In this document: positions 1-8,952 of the stretch, one piece after another
How positions within the stretch are numbered: position 1 is the first letter of the stretch
Layout: each line of letters begins with the position of its first letter
DNA from: Brevibacillus invocatus
Lineage (GTDB): Bacteria; Bacillota; Bacilli; Brevibacillales; Brevibacillaceae
NCBI RefSeq assembly: GCF_003710915.1
Contig: NZ_RHHR01000015.1
Span: 1 to 64,000 of the forward strand
Direction of reading: 5' to 3'
DNA length: 64,000 nucleotides
The notes under the pieces: generated by a model
What the model was told of the DNA's origin: nothing
Database searches by the model: none
The model's input: the letters and a program-made list of their open reading frames with translations, nothing else
Translations under genes and position numbers: made by a program

Positions 1-412
<412 letters not shown>

Positions 413-467
413 CATGCTTTAGCAATCATGCAGATCCAGTTTTGAAGGAACAAGGTTCTTTCATTAT

Positions 468-543
468 TCCTCGGTAGCTCAGTTGGTAGAGCAATCGGCT
501 GTTAACCGATCGGTCGGCGGTTCGAGTCCGTCCCGAGGAGCCA
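468..543 (+). tRNA. tRNA-Asn (GTT)
   Basis: Cloverleaf with acceptor stem TCCTCGG/CCGAGGA, T-loop GTTCGAGTCC, anticodon GTT at 501-503 and encoded CCA. First gene of the 14-tRNA array. Confidence 0.97.
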
Positions 544-548
544 TATAT

Positions 549-639
549 GGAGAGTTACCCAAGAGGCCGAAGGGGACGGTTTGCTAAACCGTTAGTATGC
601 GCAAGCGTAGCGAGGGTTCGAATCCCTCACTCTCCGCCA
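549..639 (+). tRNA. tRNA-Ser (GCT)
   Basis: Long class II tRNA (91 bases) with an extended variable arm, anticodon GCT at 583-585 and encoded CCA. Confidence 0.97.
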
Positions 640-667
640 TATCGTTTTTAGTTTCATATTGTTTTGT

Positions 668-744
668 GGCGGTGTAGCTCAGCTGGTTAGAGCGTTCGGT
701 TCATACCCGAAAGGTCGGGGGTTCGATTCCCTCCGCCGCTACCA
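668..744 (+). tRNA. tRNA-Met (CAT), elongator
   Basis: Acceptor stem GGCGGTG pairs with the 3' arm; anticodon CAT at 702-704; encoded CCA. The first base pairs with the 3' arm, unlike the initiator at 1141, so this is the elongator (or CAT-Ile) type; elongator is preferred from the overall sequence. Confidence 0.93.
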
Positions 745-753
745 TCCTAAGTT

Positions 754-838
754 GCGGTCGTGGTGGAATTGGCAGACACACCATCTTGAGGGGGTGGCGG
801 GGCGACCCGTGCGAGTTCGAGTCTCGCCGACCGCACCA
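754..838 (+). tRNA. tRNA-Leu (GAG)
   Basis: Class II tRNA with a long variable arm, anticodon GAG at 788-790, acceptor GCGGTCG/CGACCGC and encoded CCA. Confidence 0.96.
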
Positions 839-850
839 TATTGATAACTT

Positions 851-927
851 GGCCCGTTGGTGAAGCGGTTTAACACAGCAGCCTTTCACGCTGTCATACA
901 GGGGTTCGAATCCCCTACGGGTCACCA
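851..927 (+). tRNA. tRNA-Glu (TTC)
   Basis: Acceptor GGCCCGT/ACGGGTC, anticodon TTC at 885-887, T-arm GGGGTTCGAATCCCC and encoded CCA. Confidence 0.96.
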
Positions 928-1011
928 TACAACACCTCACAAAGCAAAGGGAATGCTTGATAGCAAACTTGGATACTTTATGGGGGGGCCACATTGCTAG
1001 AGTGTGGATGT

Positions 1012-1087
1012 GGAGGCTTAGCTCAGCTGGGAGAGCATCTGCCTTACAAGCAGAGGGTCGGCGGTTCGATCCCGTCAGCCTCCACCA
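1012..1087 (+). tRNA. tRNA-Val (TAC)
   Basis: Acceptor GGAGGCT/AGCCTCC, anticodon TAC at 1045-1047, encoded CCA. Confidence 0.96.
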
Positions 1088-1140
1088 TTAATTTCTTAGG
1101 ATAAGGGACGCTTTTTTGGCGAAACATGATCCTTAACTGT

Positions 1141-1217
<77 letters not shown>

Positions 1218-1264
1218 AATACTCTTACTCGTACATAGAAGAGTACTCGTAACGTGCATATTAT

Positions 1265-1341
1265 GGAGCTGTGGTGAAGTTGGAGTTCACGCCGGTCTGT
1301 CACACCGGAGGTCGCGGGTTCGAGTCCCGTCAGCTCCGCCA
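1265..1341 (+). tRNA. tRNA-Asp (GTC)
   Basis: Acceptor GGAGCTG/CAGCTCC, anticodon GTC at 1299-1301, encoded CCA. Confidence 0.96.
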
Positions 1342-1377
1342 TTCTTTCTCAAGCATGGTGGACAAGAATACGCTTGA

Positions 1378-1453
<76 letters not shown>

Positions 1454-1474
1454 TTTATTGAATAGCTAAAACGT

Positions 1475-1550
1475 GCCGGTGTAGCTCAATTGGTAGAGCA
1501 CCTGACTTGTAATCAGGGGGTTGTGGGTTCAAGTCCTATCGCCGGCACCA
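1475..1550 (+). tRNA. tRNA-Thr (TGT)
   Basis: Acceptor GCCGGTG/CGCCGGC, anticodon TGT at 1508-1510, encoded CCA. Confidence 0.96.
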
Positions 1551-1555
1551 TTTTT

Positions 1556-1630
1556 TGGGGTATAGCCAAGCGGTAAGGCAACGGACTTTGACTCCGTCAT
1601 TCCCAGGTTCAAATCCTGGTACCCCAGCCA
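1556..1630 (+). tRNA. tRNA-Gln (TTG)
   Basis: Acceptor TGGGGTA/TACCCCA, anticodon TTG at 1588-1590, encoded CCA. Confidence 0.96.
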
Positions 1631-1635
1631 TTTTT

Positions 1636-1711
1636 GAGCCATTAGCTCAGTTGGTAGAGCATCTGACTTTTAATCAGAGGGTCGAAGGTTCGAGTCCTTC
1701 ATGGCTCACCA
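1636..1711 (+). tRNA. tRNA-Lys (TTT)
   Basis: Acceptor GAGCCAT/ATGGCTC, anticodon TTT at 1669-1671, encoded CCA. Confidence 0.96.
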
Positions 1712-1745
1712 GTTTTTACAAAACGTATATTTCTGTTAAGAACAT

Positions 1746-1827
1746 GCGGGTGTGGCGGAATGGCAGACGCACCAGATTTAGGTTCTGGCGGGAGACCGTG
1801 GGGGTTCAAGTCCCTTCACCCGCACCA
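1746..1827 (+). tRNA. tRNA-Leu (TAG)
   Basis: Class II tRNA with a long variable arm, acceptor GCGGGTG/CACCCGC, anticodon TAG at 1779-1781, encoded CCA. Second leucine tRNA of the array. Confidence 0.96.
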
Positions 1828-1864
1828 TCCTTGACAGAAATGATACAGGCTTTTTCCTTGAAAT

Positions 1865-1940
1865 GCGGATGTAGCTCAATTGGTAGAGCGTCGCCTTGCC
1901 AAGGCGAAGGTCGCGGGTTCGAGACCCGTCGTCCGCTCCA
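1865..1940 (+). tRNA. tRNA-Gly (GCC)
   Basis: Acceptor GCGGATG/CGTCCGC, anticodon GCC at 1898-1900, encoded CCA. Last tRNA of the array. Confidence 0.96.
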
Positions 1941-2007
1941 TCATCTTTATTCAGGTTTCCTAGTTGAATAGTAAGATTGATTTTGTTACATCTATTATAG
2001 AAGCTAA

Positions 2008-2036
2008 AGAGTAGGAAACTGTCCTACTCTTTTTTT
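2008..2036 (+). terminator. Terminator of the rRNA/tRNA operon
   Basis: Nine-base-pair stem AGAGTAGGA/TCCTACTCT with a 5-base loop followed by a run of T. It ends the rRNA/tRNA transcript. The next ~260 bases are AT-rich and presumably carry the promoter of the MoxR operon. Confidence 0.9.
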
Positions 2037-2296
2037 GTACTATAGGAGGGCGAGATAAAGACTTTCCCTTATACCTGGATTAGATGGAACCTGACTGATA
2101 CTATATACAATTTTTCGAAATATTTATACAAATTTTGTAATCTTCATTATTTTTTTCTTGTATCTCATTATTTCTTCTATTACGTTAGAAATACGTCTTT
2201 GAACTTATGACTTTGCATCAATCGATGGAATCAAATCTTTACCGTTACTGTCCCAGGCTTGGTAGAAGACTAAATGGAACAGGAGTTGTTATCAAC

Positions 2297-3250
2297 ATGA
2301 ACCCGATCAAAGTGGAACATGCACATCCTGCAGTGACGAACCTGATTGCAAATATGGAAAAAGTGCTGATTGGTAAGCGCTCAGTCATCGAATTGACAGT
2401 GGCAGCGATTTTGGCAAAAGGGCATGTCTTGCTAGAAGATGTCCCGGGTGTGGGAAAGACAATGCTAGTGCGTGCTTTGGCTAAATCGATTGGTGGAGAA
2501 TTTAAAAGGATTCAATTTACGCCGGACCTCTTGCCGACCGATGTAACCGGCGTTGCCATATTTAATCAAAAAAGTCTGGAATTTGAATTTCGTCAAGGTC
2601 CTCTCTTTTCCAACGTCGTGCTGGCTGATGAAATCAACCGGACATCGCCTAAAACACAATCAGCTCTACTGGAGGCGCTGGAGGAGCGCTCCATCACTGT
2701 AGATGGGGTCACCTATCCCTTGGCGAAGCCGTTCTTTGTCATGGCTACACAAAATCCGCTGGAGTATGAAGGAACATTTCCGTTGCCAGAGGCTCAGTTG
2801 GACCGCTTTCTGATGCAATTGCGTCTGGGATACCCTAGCGTAGAGGAAGAGACGCGTATGCTGACCCGTTTTTCGGACAGCAACCCGCTGGATACACTGG
2901 AGCCGGTCATGAGTGCTGAAGAATTGGCAAAATTGCAGGATTTAACTTCTCATGTGAAAGTATCAGAAGGAATCAAAGAATACATTGTACGACTTTGCCA
3001 TAAAACACGTGACCATCACCATGTCTATTTGGGTGTAAGCCCGCGTGGGTCTCTCGCTTTGTATCGTGCAACACAAGCTTTGGCATTTGTACGTGGACGA
3101 GATTACGTCATTCCGGATGACGTGAAGGAGCTCGTCCCGGTTACATTTGCGCACCGGATGATTGTGAAGCCGGAAGCACGTCTGGAGGGGGCGACCGTTG
3201 AGCGGATTCTGACGGTGATTTTGGCAGAAACCCGTGTTCCGATGGGATGA
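2297..3250 (+). CDS. MoxR-family AAA+ ATPase
   Basis: A 317-residue MoxR ATPase of the kind thought to act as a chaperone for metal or cofactor insertion and complex assembly. Walker A GVGKTML, Walker B VLADEINR and the sensor motif ATQNPLEYEGTFPLPEAQLDRF are clear, as is the C-terminal lid with SPRGSLALYRATQA. I chose ATG 2297, which follows AGGAG at 2281-2285 and gives the usual family length; an upstream in-frame ATG at 2207 has no ribosome site. It is the first gene of a MoxR / DUF58 / transglutaminase triad with 14 bases to the next gene, so the three products probably work together at the membrane. The client is unknown. Confidence 0.92.
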   Translation: MNPIKVEHAHPAVTNLIANMEKVLIGKRSVIELTVAAILAKGHVLLEDVPGVGKTMLVRALAKSIGGEFKRIQFTPDLLPTDVTGVAIFNQKSLEFEFRQGPLFSNVVLADEINRTSPKTQSALLEALEERSITVDGVTYPLAKPFFVMATQNPLEYEGTFPLPEAQLDRFLMQLRLGYPSVEEETRMLTRFSDSNPLDTLEPVMSAEELAKLQDLTSHVKVSEGIKEYIVRLCHKTRDHHHVYLGVSPRGSLALYRATQALAFVRGRDYVIPDDVKELVPVTFAHRMIVKPEARLEGATVERILTVILAETRVPMG

Positions 3251-3264
3251 GGTGGTGACTGAGG

Positions 3265-4473
3265 ATGAAACAACAAAAATGGGGCAAAGTCAAAGTGATC
3301 GGACTGGTATTGGTAACCTTTGTGTTCTCCAAATTTCAGGGGGGATTTGCCAGCTGGTTTTTGTTCTACAGCAGCCTTGTCTTTTTCGCCTACGAATGTT
3401 TGGCCTACTTTCTGATGTTCTCCACGTTGGAGGTGGTTCGACAACTAGATCGAAATCGCCTGCAGGAAGGGGAGGACGTGGTTGTCACCATTCGGCTGCG
3501 ACGGAGAATCTGGTTCCCATTTGGATGGAACATGATCCTGGAGCCGCTGCCTGAACGTCTCACAGGCTTGTATGAACCGCACAAGCAGCTCATATTCCCG
3601 TGGTTTAAAAGAGAGATAGAGTTTCGCTATGTCATCCCCCACCTGCCGCGCGGGCATTATCGCCTGCAGGAATGCGTAATTAGCGGCGGTGATTTTTTTG
3701 GATTCATTGAACGTCGAGAGGTCAAAGCGCTTTCTGATGAGCTTCTCGTTTACCCTACCTATCAACATTTGAACCATTGGCCACTCGGTGATGGGAGCTT
3801 CAGCGGAACCATCCATGTCTCGCATAGACGCTCCGATGATGTGGCCGCTGTACGAGGTGTTCGCGAATATCATCGTGGAGATCGGCTCAGTCAGATCCAC
3901 TGGCGGGCGTCTGCTCGTGGATCGGGTTTGAAAACCAAAGAATTTGAGCATCAGGCGATGAACCAGGCTGTCTTTTTCCTTGATGTTGAGAAAAGAAGCT
4001 ATCAGGATCAAGCGCCAGATCTGTTTGAATTGGCCGTTAAGGTAACAGCCAGCCTGATCGCCTTTGCCAACCGCAATCAGTACCATTATGGGCTCGTCTA
4101 TAAACAGGCAGATCGAATCTCGATTGCACCTGCCGTTTCACATGCACACTTCTTACGTGTATTTGATCAATTGGCGCGTGTGATGCCAGAGGGAAGCGAA
4201 CCTTTCGCGCGCATACTGGGACGCGAAGCCCTGGAGCAGACGCAGGGGGTGACTCTGATGGTCGTGACGCCGCGGCTGGACAAAGAGCTGGTGGGTCGAT
4301 TGATCGCTTTGGCCCAAAAGGGAAGACGTGTACAGCTATTCTATGTAAACCGGGCTCAGAGCTACACGATGGAACAGAAACGCGTCCTTCAGCTGTTGAC
4401 GGCAAACAAGGTAGTCTGTACAGCTATTCAGTCGGAAGATTACCAGCATTGGAAGCGTATGGGGGGTGCCTAG
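3265..4473 (+). CDS. DUF58 domain membrane protein
   Basis: A 402-residue protein with two hydrophobic segments near the N terminus (about residues 9-50), then a soluble part with the DUF58 signature (RSDDVAAVRGVREYHRGD, then QIHWRASARG) near residues 190-220. The C-terminal part looks like a degenerate von Willebrand A fold (FLDVEKRS and TLMVVTPRL). DUF58 proteins are regular partners of MoxR ATPases and transglutaminase proteins; the biochemical role is not established. A ribosome site GAGGTGGTGA precedes the start. The 3' end overlaps or abuts the next gene. Confidence 0.9.
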   Translation: MKQQKWGKVKVIGLVLVTFVFSKFQGGFASWFLFYSSLVFFAYECLAYFLMFSTLEVVRQLDRNRLQEGEDVVVTIRLRRRIWFPFGWNMILEPLPERLTGLYEPHKQLIFPWFKREIEFRYVIPHLPRGHYRLQECVISGGDFFGFIERREVKALSDELLVYPTYQHLNHWPLGDGSFSGTIHVSHRRSDDVAAVRGVREYHRGDRLSQIHWRASARGSGLKTKEFEHQAMNQAVFFLDVEKRSYQDQAPDLFELAVKVTASLIAFANRNQYHYGLVYKQADRISIAPAVSHAHFLRVFDQLARVMPEGSEPFARILGREALEQTQGVTLMVVTPRLDKELVGRLIALAQKGRRVQLFYVNRAQSYTMEQKRVLQLLTANKVVCTAIQSEDYQHWKRMGGA

Positions 4474-6715
4474 GCAGATGTACGAATGGAAACGCCCGAC
4501 GCTATTAGACGTGATCTCGGCACTCTTTTTGTTCCTCCTGGTGAGGGAATGGCTTATTCCCCTGCAGGTTTTGACGGACACCGGAGATCTCTGGCCGTTC
4601 TATATGATAGCGGCTTCTGCCATCCTCGTGGATTTGCTAATGCCCTATCGTTGGCTATCCTTTCCGTTCAAGCTGATCGGGTTACTATGGCTGCTGCATG
4701 CGACCTTTTTTGAGACTCCGTTCTGGGAGCGCAAGTGGCTTATTGAGGTATATCAGCACATAGTCCACGATATCCCGCTCGTTTTTGCGCAAGACTGGGG
4801 AGCAATGTCAATTCTCTCTCGCAATGCCATGTTTGACATCATGTTGATCGTATTGATTTCCATGATTACGTACCTGGTACTGGAGCAGAGGCAAGTATTA
4901 TGGTTTGTCGTCATGACAGAAGCGTATTTGGCACTGCTGGATACCTTTATGCCATACGAAGCAGACGGGGGCATCATACGCACACTGATCTGCGGCTTCC
5001 TGCTTCTCGCGATCACTCATTTGACGAAAATGACCCGTATGGCTACGGTAAACGGAAAGCGCGGCTGGGTGTTAGCCAATTCGATCATGGCCCCCATGCT
5101 GATTATTGCGATGAGTGTGGGAATCGCTTATGCTGCACCGAAACAGGACGCGAGCTGGCCAGATCCGATTTCCTTTTTAATGGGGAACAGTCAGGGGACA
5201 GCAGGGACCGTAATGAAAAAAGTAGGGTACGACAACAACGATGGACAGCTAGGCGGTCCATTTATTTCGGATAACACGCTGGTGTTCGTGGGGGTAACCA
5301 ATGAACAGAGCTACTGGCGTGGAGATTCCAAGGATATCTACACCGGTGTGGGCTGGGAAAAAGGGAAGCGCGAATATGAATCCATTCTCGACCTCCAGAA
5401 TCACGAGTGGGAAAACACGTTGTTTAAAGGACTGGAAGCCAGGGAAGTAAAGTCTTCCCTATTCTTTAGCGGACCTTTGCAGTATGCGACTGTCTTTTAT
5501 CCCGGGCAGATTAAAAAGCTGAGGGACTATACACCGGAAAATGCGACTGTCGTCTTTGACACCTGGAACCAGCAGCTGGAAATTCGAGCAGGAAAAATCA
5601 ATCTCCTGCCGCCGTCCGGTTCGAGCAATTCTCAGCCTGTCGTCGGCCCCAATACCTTGCTGATGAAGCTGAAGCAATACAATGTAGAGTCTGAAGTGCC
5701 TGTCGTGAGTGAAAAAGCCATCACGCAGGCTGGGACGAATTATCCGGAAGAAATTCGAGCCAACTATCTGCAATTACCTGAGCAGCTACCAGCGCGGGTG
5801 AGGGAGCTGGCTCAGGAGATCACCCAAAATGCCGAAAACCCGTATCAAAAGGTAAGGGCAATTGAGAATTACCTGCGTTCCAGTGGAAAATATAAGTATG
5901 AGACGACCGACGTGCCTATACCCGAGCCAGGTCAGGATTTTGTGGATCAGTTCTTGTTTGAGAGCTATCGCGGGTACTGCGATCATTTCTCTACCTCGAT
6001 GACAGTCATGCTGCGTACACTGGATATTCCGGCCCGTTGGGTAAAAGGTTTCGCACCGGGTGAACGCGTAGGGTCTGACGATCAGGGGAATGACATCATG
6101 GAAGTGCGAAGCAAGGATGCTCACTCCTGGGTAGAAGTGTACTTCCCTGAGCTTGGTTGGATTCCTTTTGAAGCGACCAGCACGTTTACTTCTCCTGTTC
6201 GTATTCAATACGACCTGCAATCCGAGCAGTCGCAGCTTCCGATTCCACTGCCTGACCTAGGCAACCAGGGCGGCATCGATCGCGGAGATGGACGTTGGGA
6301 TGAGTTGGAAGGGGGAGACGCAGTTTCTACCAGTGGCTTCCGTATTCCTTGGCAGGTAAACGCATTGATTCTGGCTGCCTTGGCAGGAAGTGCTTTCGTT
6401 GCGTGGAGACGCAGACAAGACATTCAGATTTGGTGGCTACGCCGCAAGATGAATCATCTCGAAAGCAACCAATATCCGGATCGCTTTCATCTCTTAATGC
6501 GCATGGTGGAAAGTGTCTATACACGTCGCAAGTCCGGTGAGACAATACGTGAGTATGTGAACAGGCTCTCCATACCGGGAGACAAGCGGCAGGATTTACG
6601 CTATTTGACAGAGATGTACGAACGGATGATTTACGGGTTAAAAGGAATGGAGCAAAAAGCACGAATCGTCGCAGAGGAATTAATGGAAAGACTGATACGT
6701 CAACTGAAGCCTTGA
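4466..6715 (+). CDS. Transglutaminase-like membrane protein (DUF3488/TgpA type)
   Basis: About 745 residues. A block of six or seven membrane segments (about 10-240) is followed by an extracytoplasmic transglutaminase/protease-like core. It contains RGYCDHFSTSM (nucleophile Cys near residue 505), DAHSWVEVYFPELGW (His near 553) and an FEATS segment in place of the usual FDPT third position. A last membrane helix (NALILAALAGSAFVAW) leads to a cytoplasmic DUF4129-like tail. GTG 4466 overlaps the DUF58 stop; ATG 4478 behind GGGGGGTG is an equally good start. Co-translation with DUF58 is likely. The substrate is unknown; a role in envelope protein processing is an inference. Confidence 0.9.
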   Translation: MPRQMYEWKRPTLLDVISALFLFLLVREWLIPLQVLTDTGDLWPFYMIAASAILVDLLMPYRWLSFPFKLIGLLWLLHATFFETPFWERKWLIEVYQHIVHDIPLVFAQDWGAMSILSRNAMFDIMLIVLISMITYLVLEQRQVLWFVVMTEAYLALLDTFMPYEADGGIIRTLICGFLLLAITHLTKMTRMATVNGKRGWVLANSIMAPMLIIAMSVGIAYAAPKQDASWPDPISFLMGNSQGTAGTVMKKVGYDNNDGQLGGPFISDNTLVFVGVTNEQSYWRGDSKDIYTGVGWEKGKREYESILDLQNHEWENTLFKGLEAREVKSSLFFSGPLQYATVFYPGQIKKLRDYTPENATVVFDTWNQQLEIRAGKINLLPPSGSSNSQPVVGPNTLLMKLKQYNVESEVPVVSEKAITQAGTNYPEEIRANYLQLPEQLPARVRELAQEITQNAENPYQKVRAIENYLRSSGKYKYETTDVPIPEPGQDFVDQFLFESYRGYCDHFSTSMTVMLRTLDIPARWVKGFAPGERVGSDDQGNDIMEVRSKDAHSWVEVYFPELGWIPFEATSTFTSPVRIQYDLQSEQSQLPIPLPDLGNQGGIDRGDGRWDELEGGDAVSTSGFRIPWQVNALILAALAGSAFVAWRRRQDIQIWWLRRKMNHLESNQYPDRFHLLMRMVESVYTRRKSGETIREYVNRLSIPGDKRQDLRYLTEMYERMIYGLKGMEQKARIVAEELMERLIRQLKP

Positions 6716-6740
6716 ACATTGACTTTTCATCTGCTAGAAT
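6712..6740 (+). promoter_or_regulatory. Sigma-A promoter for guaA
   Basis: TTGAAC (6712-6717), 17-base spacer, TAGAAT (6735-6740). The -35 box overlaps the stop codon of the transglutaminase gene. Transcription would start just before the guanine riboswitch. Confidence 0.65.
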
Positions 6741-6754
6741 GACGATCAATGAGT

Positions 6755-6822
6755 CTCGTATAATCCTCAGGAATATGGCCTGAAAGTATCTACCACCTGA
6801 CCGTAAATCGGGTGACTACGAG
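6755..6822 (+). promoter_or_regulatory. Guanine riboswitch (purine class) of guaA
   Basis: Classic purine aptamer. P1 is CTCGTA (6755-6760) with TACGAG (6817-6822). Conserved core segments TATAATCC, GGCCTGAAAGT, TCTACC, CCGTAAA and GACTACG are present. The specificity base in GACTACG (6816) is C, which selects guanine rather than adenine. It sits between a promoter and an intrinsic terminator ahead of guaA, so guanine should switch guaA off by early termination. Confidence 0.95.
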
Positions 6823-6870
6823 GAGAGCACATCGGATTTATGTACATGCAACTGCACAAGTGTACACAAG

Positions 6871-6922
6871 CTGGGACTCTGCCGCCGTACTCTTTTTCGG
6901 AGGTGACAGTCCCGGTTTTTTT
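6871..6922 (+). terminator. Riboswitch-controlled terminator ahead of guaA
   Basis: The outer stem CTGGGACT (6871-6878) pairs with AGTCCCGG (6908-6915), with an imperfect inner stem and a T run at 6916-6922. It lies between the guanine aptamer and the guaA start, which fits the expression platform. Confidence 0.85.
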
Positions 6923-7039
6923 CGGTGCAATGCCTGTATGGGGTAGACTGCTCGAACGGCAATGAACAAAATCGGATAGGGTCGGCAAAATTGAGCGCAG
7001 ACTCTTGCAAGTCCTGTGGTACAGGAGAAAGGGGTCAAC

Positions 7040-8578
7040 ATGGACAAGACTATGGAAATGATCGTCGTACTTGATTTCGGAGGCCAGTACAATCAACTGA
7101 TTGCTCGCCGCGTGCGCGATCTGGGTGTATACAGTGAACTGGTAGCGTACAATACACCGGTCGAAAAAATCAAAGAAATGAATCCAAAAGGAATTATTTT
7201 TTCCGGTGGACCTGCCAGCGTATACGAAGAGGGAGCGCCAAAGGTAGATCCAGCGATCTTTGATTTGGGACTGCCCGTACTGGGAATTTGCTATGGCATG
7301 CAACTGATGAGCCATATGTTGAACGGAAAAGTAGAACGTGCTGGAAAACGGGAGTACGGAAAAGCTGAGCTGCGTTTGCAAGAAGCGCACAACCTGTACG
7401 AAAAATGGGACGCGAACGAAGTCGTATGGATGAGCCACTCAGACAAAGTAGTGGAGCTGCCGACCGGATTCCGCATCGATGCAGTAAGCGACAGCTGTCC
7501 TGTAGCAGCGATCAGTCATCCAGAACGAAATCTGTACGGTGTACAATTCCACCCAGAAGTACGCCATACCGTGAAAGGCTCCGAGTTCATAGCGAACTTC
7601 CTGTTCAACATCTGCGGTTGTGAAGGCAACTGGAGCATGACCTCGTTTATCGAAGACGAGATTGTACGAATCCGCGAGACCGTTGGAGACAAACAGGTTC
7701 TGTGTGCATTGAGCGGCGGGGTAGATTCCTCTGTAGTAGCTGCACTTATCCACAAAGCCATCGGCGACCAACTCACTTGCATGTTCGTCGATCATGGTCT
7801 TTTGCGCAAAGGTGAAGCAGAAGGAGTAATGGAGACATTTGGTGAGAAGTTCTCCATGAAAGTGATTAAAATCGATGCCCGCGAACGTTTCCTTGGTAAG
7901 CTGAAAGGCGTTTCTGACCCCGAGAAAAAACGTAAAATCATCGGAAACGAGTTCATTTATGTATTCGATGAAGAAGCAGCCAAATTGAAAGACATGGATT
8001 TTCTGGCACAGGGCACACTATATACCGATATCGTGGAAAGCGGAACTGCAACAGCTCACACGATCAAATCTCACCATAACGTAGGCGGACTGCCTGAAGA
8101 CATGAAATTCGAATTGATTGAGCCGCTGAAAACGCTGTTCAAGGACGAAGTTCGCAAGCTGGGTGCCGAGCTGGGTCTGCCAGACGAAATCGTATGGCGT
8201 CAGCCTTTCCCGGGACCAGGCTTGGGTATTCGGGTATTGGGTGAAGTAACGGAAGAAAAGCTGCACATCGTTCGGGAATCTGATGCGATTCTGCGCGAGG
8301 AGATTGCCAAAGCAGGTCTCGACCGCGAAATCTGGCAGTACTTCACAGCTTTGCCGAATATGAGCACGGTCGGCGTTATGGGTGATGTTCGTACCTATTC
8401 CTATACAGTAGGGATTCGTGCAGTAACATCCATTGATGGAATGACGGCGGATTGGGCGCGTATTCCATGGGATGTACTCGAGAAAATCTCTACGCGTATC
8501 GTGAACGAAGTAGATCATGTAAACCGCATTGTGTACGATGTAACATCCAAACCGCCAGCCACCATTGAGTGGGAGTAA
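7040..8578 (+). CDS. guaA: GMP synthase (glutamine-hydrolysing)
   Basis: Converts XMP, glutamine and ATP to GMP, the last step of guanine nucleotide synthesis. The 512 residues match the family length. The N-terminal class I amidotransferase has GICYGMQLM (nucleophile Cys84) and GVQFHPEV. The central ATP pyrophosphatase domain has the P-loop LSGGVDSSV near residue 225, and the C-terminal dimerisation domain contains the [13 protein letters not shown] segment. ATG 7040 follows AGGAGAAAGGGG; an upstream GTG at 7016 lies before that ribosome site. The gene is monocistronic behind a guanine riboswitch. Confidence 0.98.
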   Translation: MDKTMEMIVVLDFGGQYNQLIARRVRDLGVYSELVAYNTPVEKIKEMNPKGIIFSGGPASVYEEGAPKVDPAIFDLGLPVLGICYGMQLMSHMLNGKVERAGKREYGKAELRLQEAHNLYEKWDANEVVWMSHSDKVVELPTGFRIDAVSDSCPVAAISHPERNLYGVQFHPEVRHTVKGSEFIANFLFNICGCEGNWSMTSFIEDEIVRIRETVGDKQVLCALSGGVDSSVVAALIHKAIGDQLTCMFVDHGLLRKGEAEGVMETFGEKFSMKVIKIDARERFLGKLKGVSDPEKKRKIIGNEFIYVFDEEAAKLKDMDFLAQGTLYTDIVESGTATAHTIKSHHNVGGLPEDMKFELIEPLKTLFKDEVRKLGAELGLPDEIVWRQPFPGPGLGIRVLGEVTEEKLHIVRESDAILREEIAKAGLDREIWQYFTALPNMSTVGVMGDVRTYSYTVGIRAVTSIDGMTADWARIPWDVLEKISTRIVNEVDHVNRIVYDVTSKPPATIEWE

Positions 8579-8650
8579 TCCGTTGAGTGCCACCCAGTGG
8601 GGGCGAAAAGACGAAAATAAAACATGGCTTCGGGATCAATTTGTAAAAAC

Positions 8651-8722
8651 CGGATGATTTTCGTTATGAAAATAATAACGTTCGTATTTTTCGTTGACAG
8701 TATATAAGCTACCTGTTACACT
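8651..8722 (+). promoter_or_regulatory. PurR box pair and promoter of the purine permease
   Basis: A sigma-A promoter TTGACA (8694-8699), 17 bases, TACACT (8717-8722). Upstream are two PurBox-like elements: CGGATGATT at 8651-8659 and, in opposite orientation, AACGTTCGTA at 8677-8686. GTTCG starts 29 bases after the first box and 14 bases before the -35, the same geometry as the purE promoter in this window. Binding by PurR is inferred. Confidence 0.6.
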
Positions 8723-8747
8723 TTTCGATGTAAAAGGTAAATATTAA

Positions 8748-8817
8748 GGTTCGTATAATCCAGAGGATATGGCTCTGGAGTTTCTACCAGGTCGCCGTTA
8801 ACGACCAGACTACGAAC
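8748..8817 (+). promoter_or_regulatory. Guanine riboswitch (purine class) of the permease gene
   Basis: P1 TTCGTA (8750-8755) pairs with TACGAA (8811-8816). Core elements TATAATCC, GGATATGG, TTTCTACC and GACTACG are present, and the specificity base at 8810 is C (guanine). It is the second guanine riboswitch in 2 kb. Confidence 0.95.
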
Positions 8818-8883
8818 AAAATGTCATCGGGATGTGTTTTCGTTATTATTTTTCGTGATTGGTCCCGCAGCGTTTTGTTTGCA

Positions 8884-8915
8884 GTCGAGGCGTTACATAG
8901 CGTCTCGACCTTTTT
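8884..8915 (+). terminator. Riboswitch-controlled terminator ahead of the permease
   Basis: A 9-base-pair stem GTCGAGGCG (8884-8892) / CGTCTCGAC (8901-8909) followed by TTTTT. It lies downstream of the aptamer and upstream of the permease start. Confidence 0.9.
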
Positions 8916-8952
8916 GTTTGCCACCAAACATAAATTCTGGGGGGACTACTCG

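Noticed and set aside
8821-8952. N-terminal extension of the permease
   Set aside because: It would be encoded by the riboswitch terminator; GTG 8953 has its own ribosome site.
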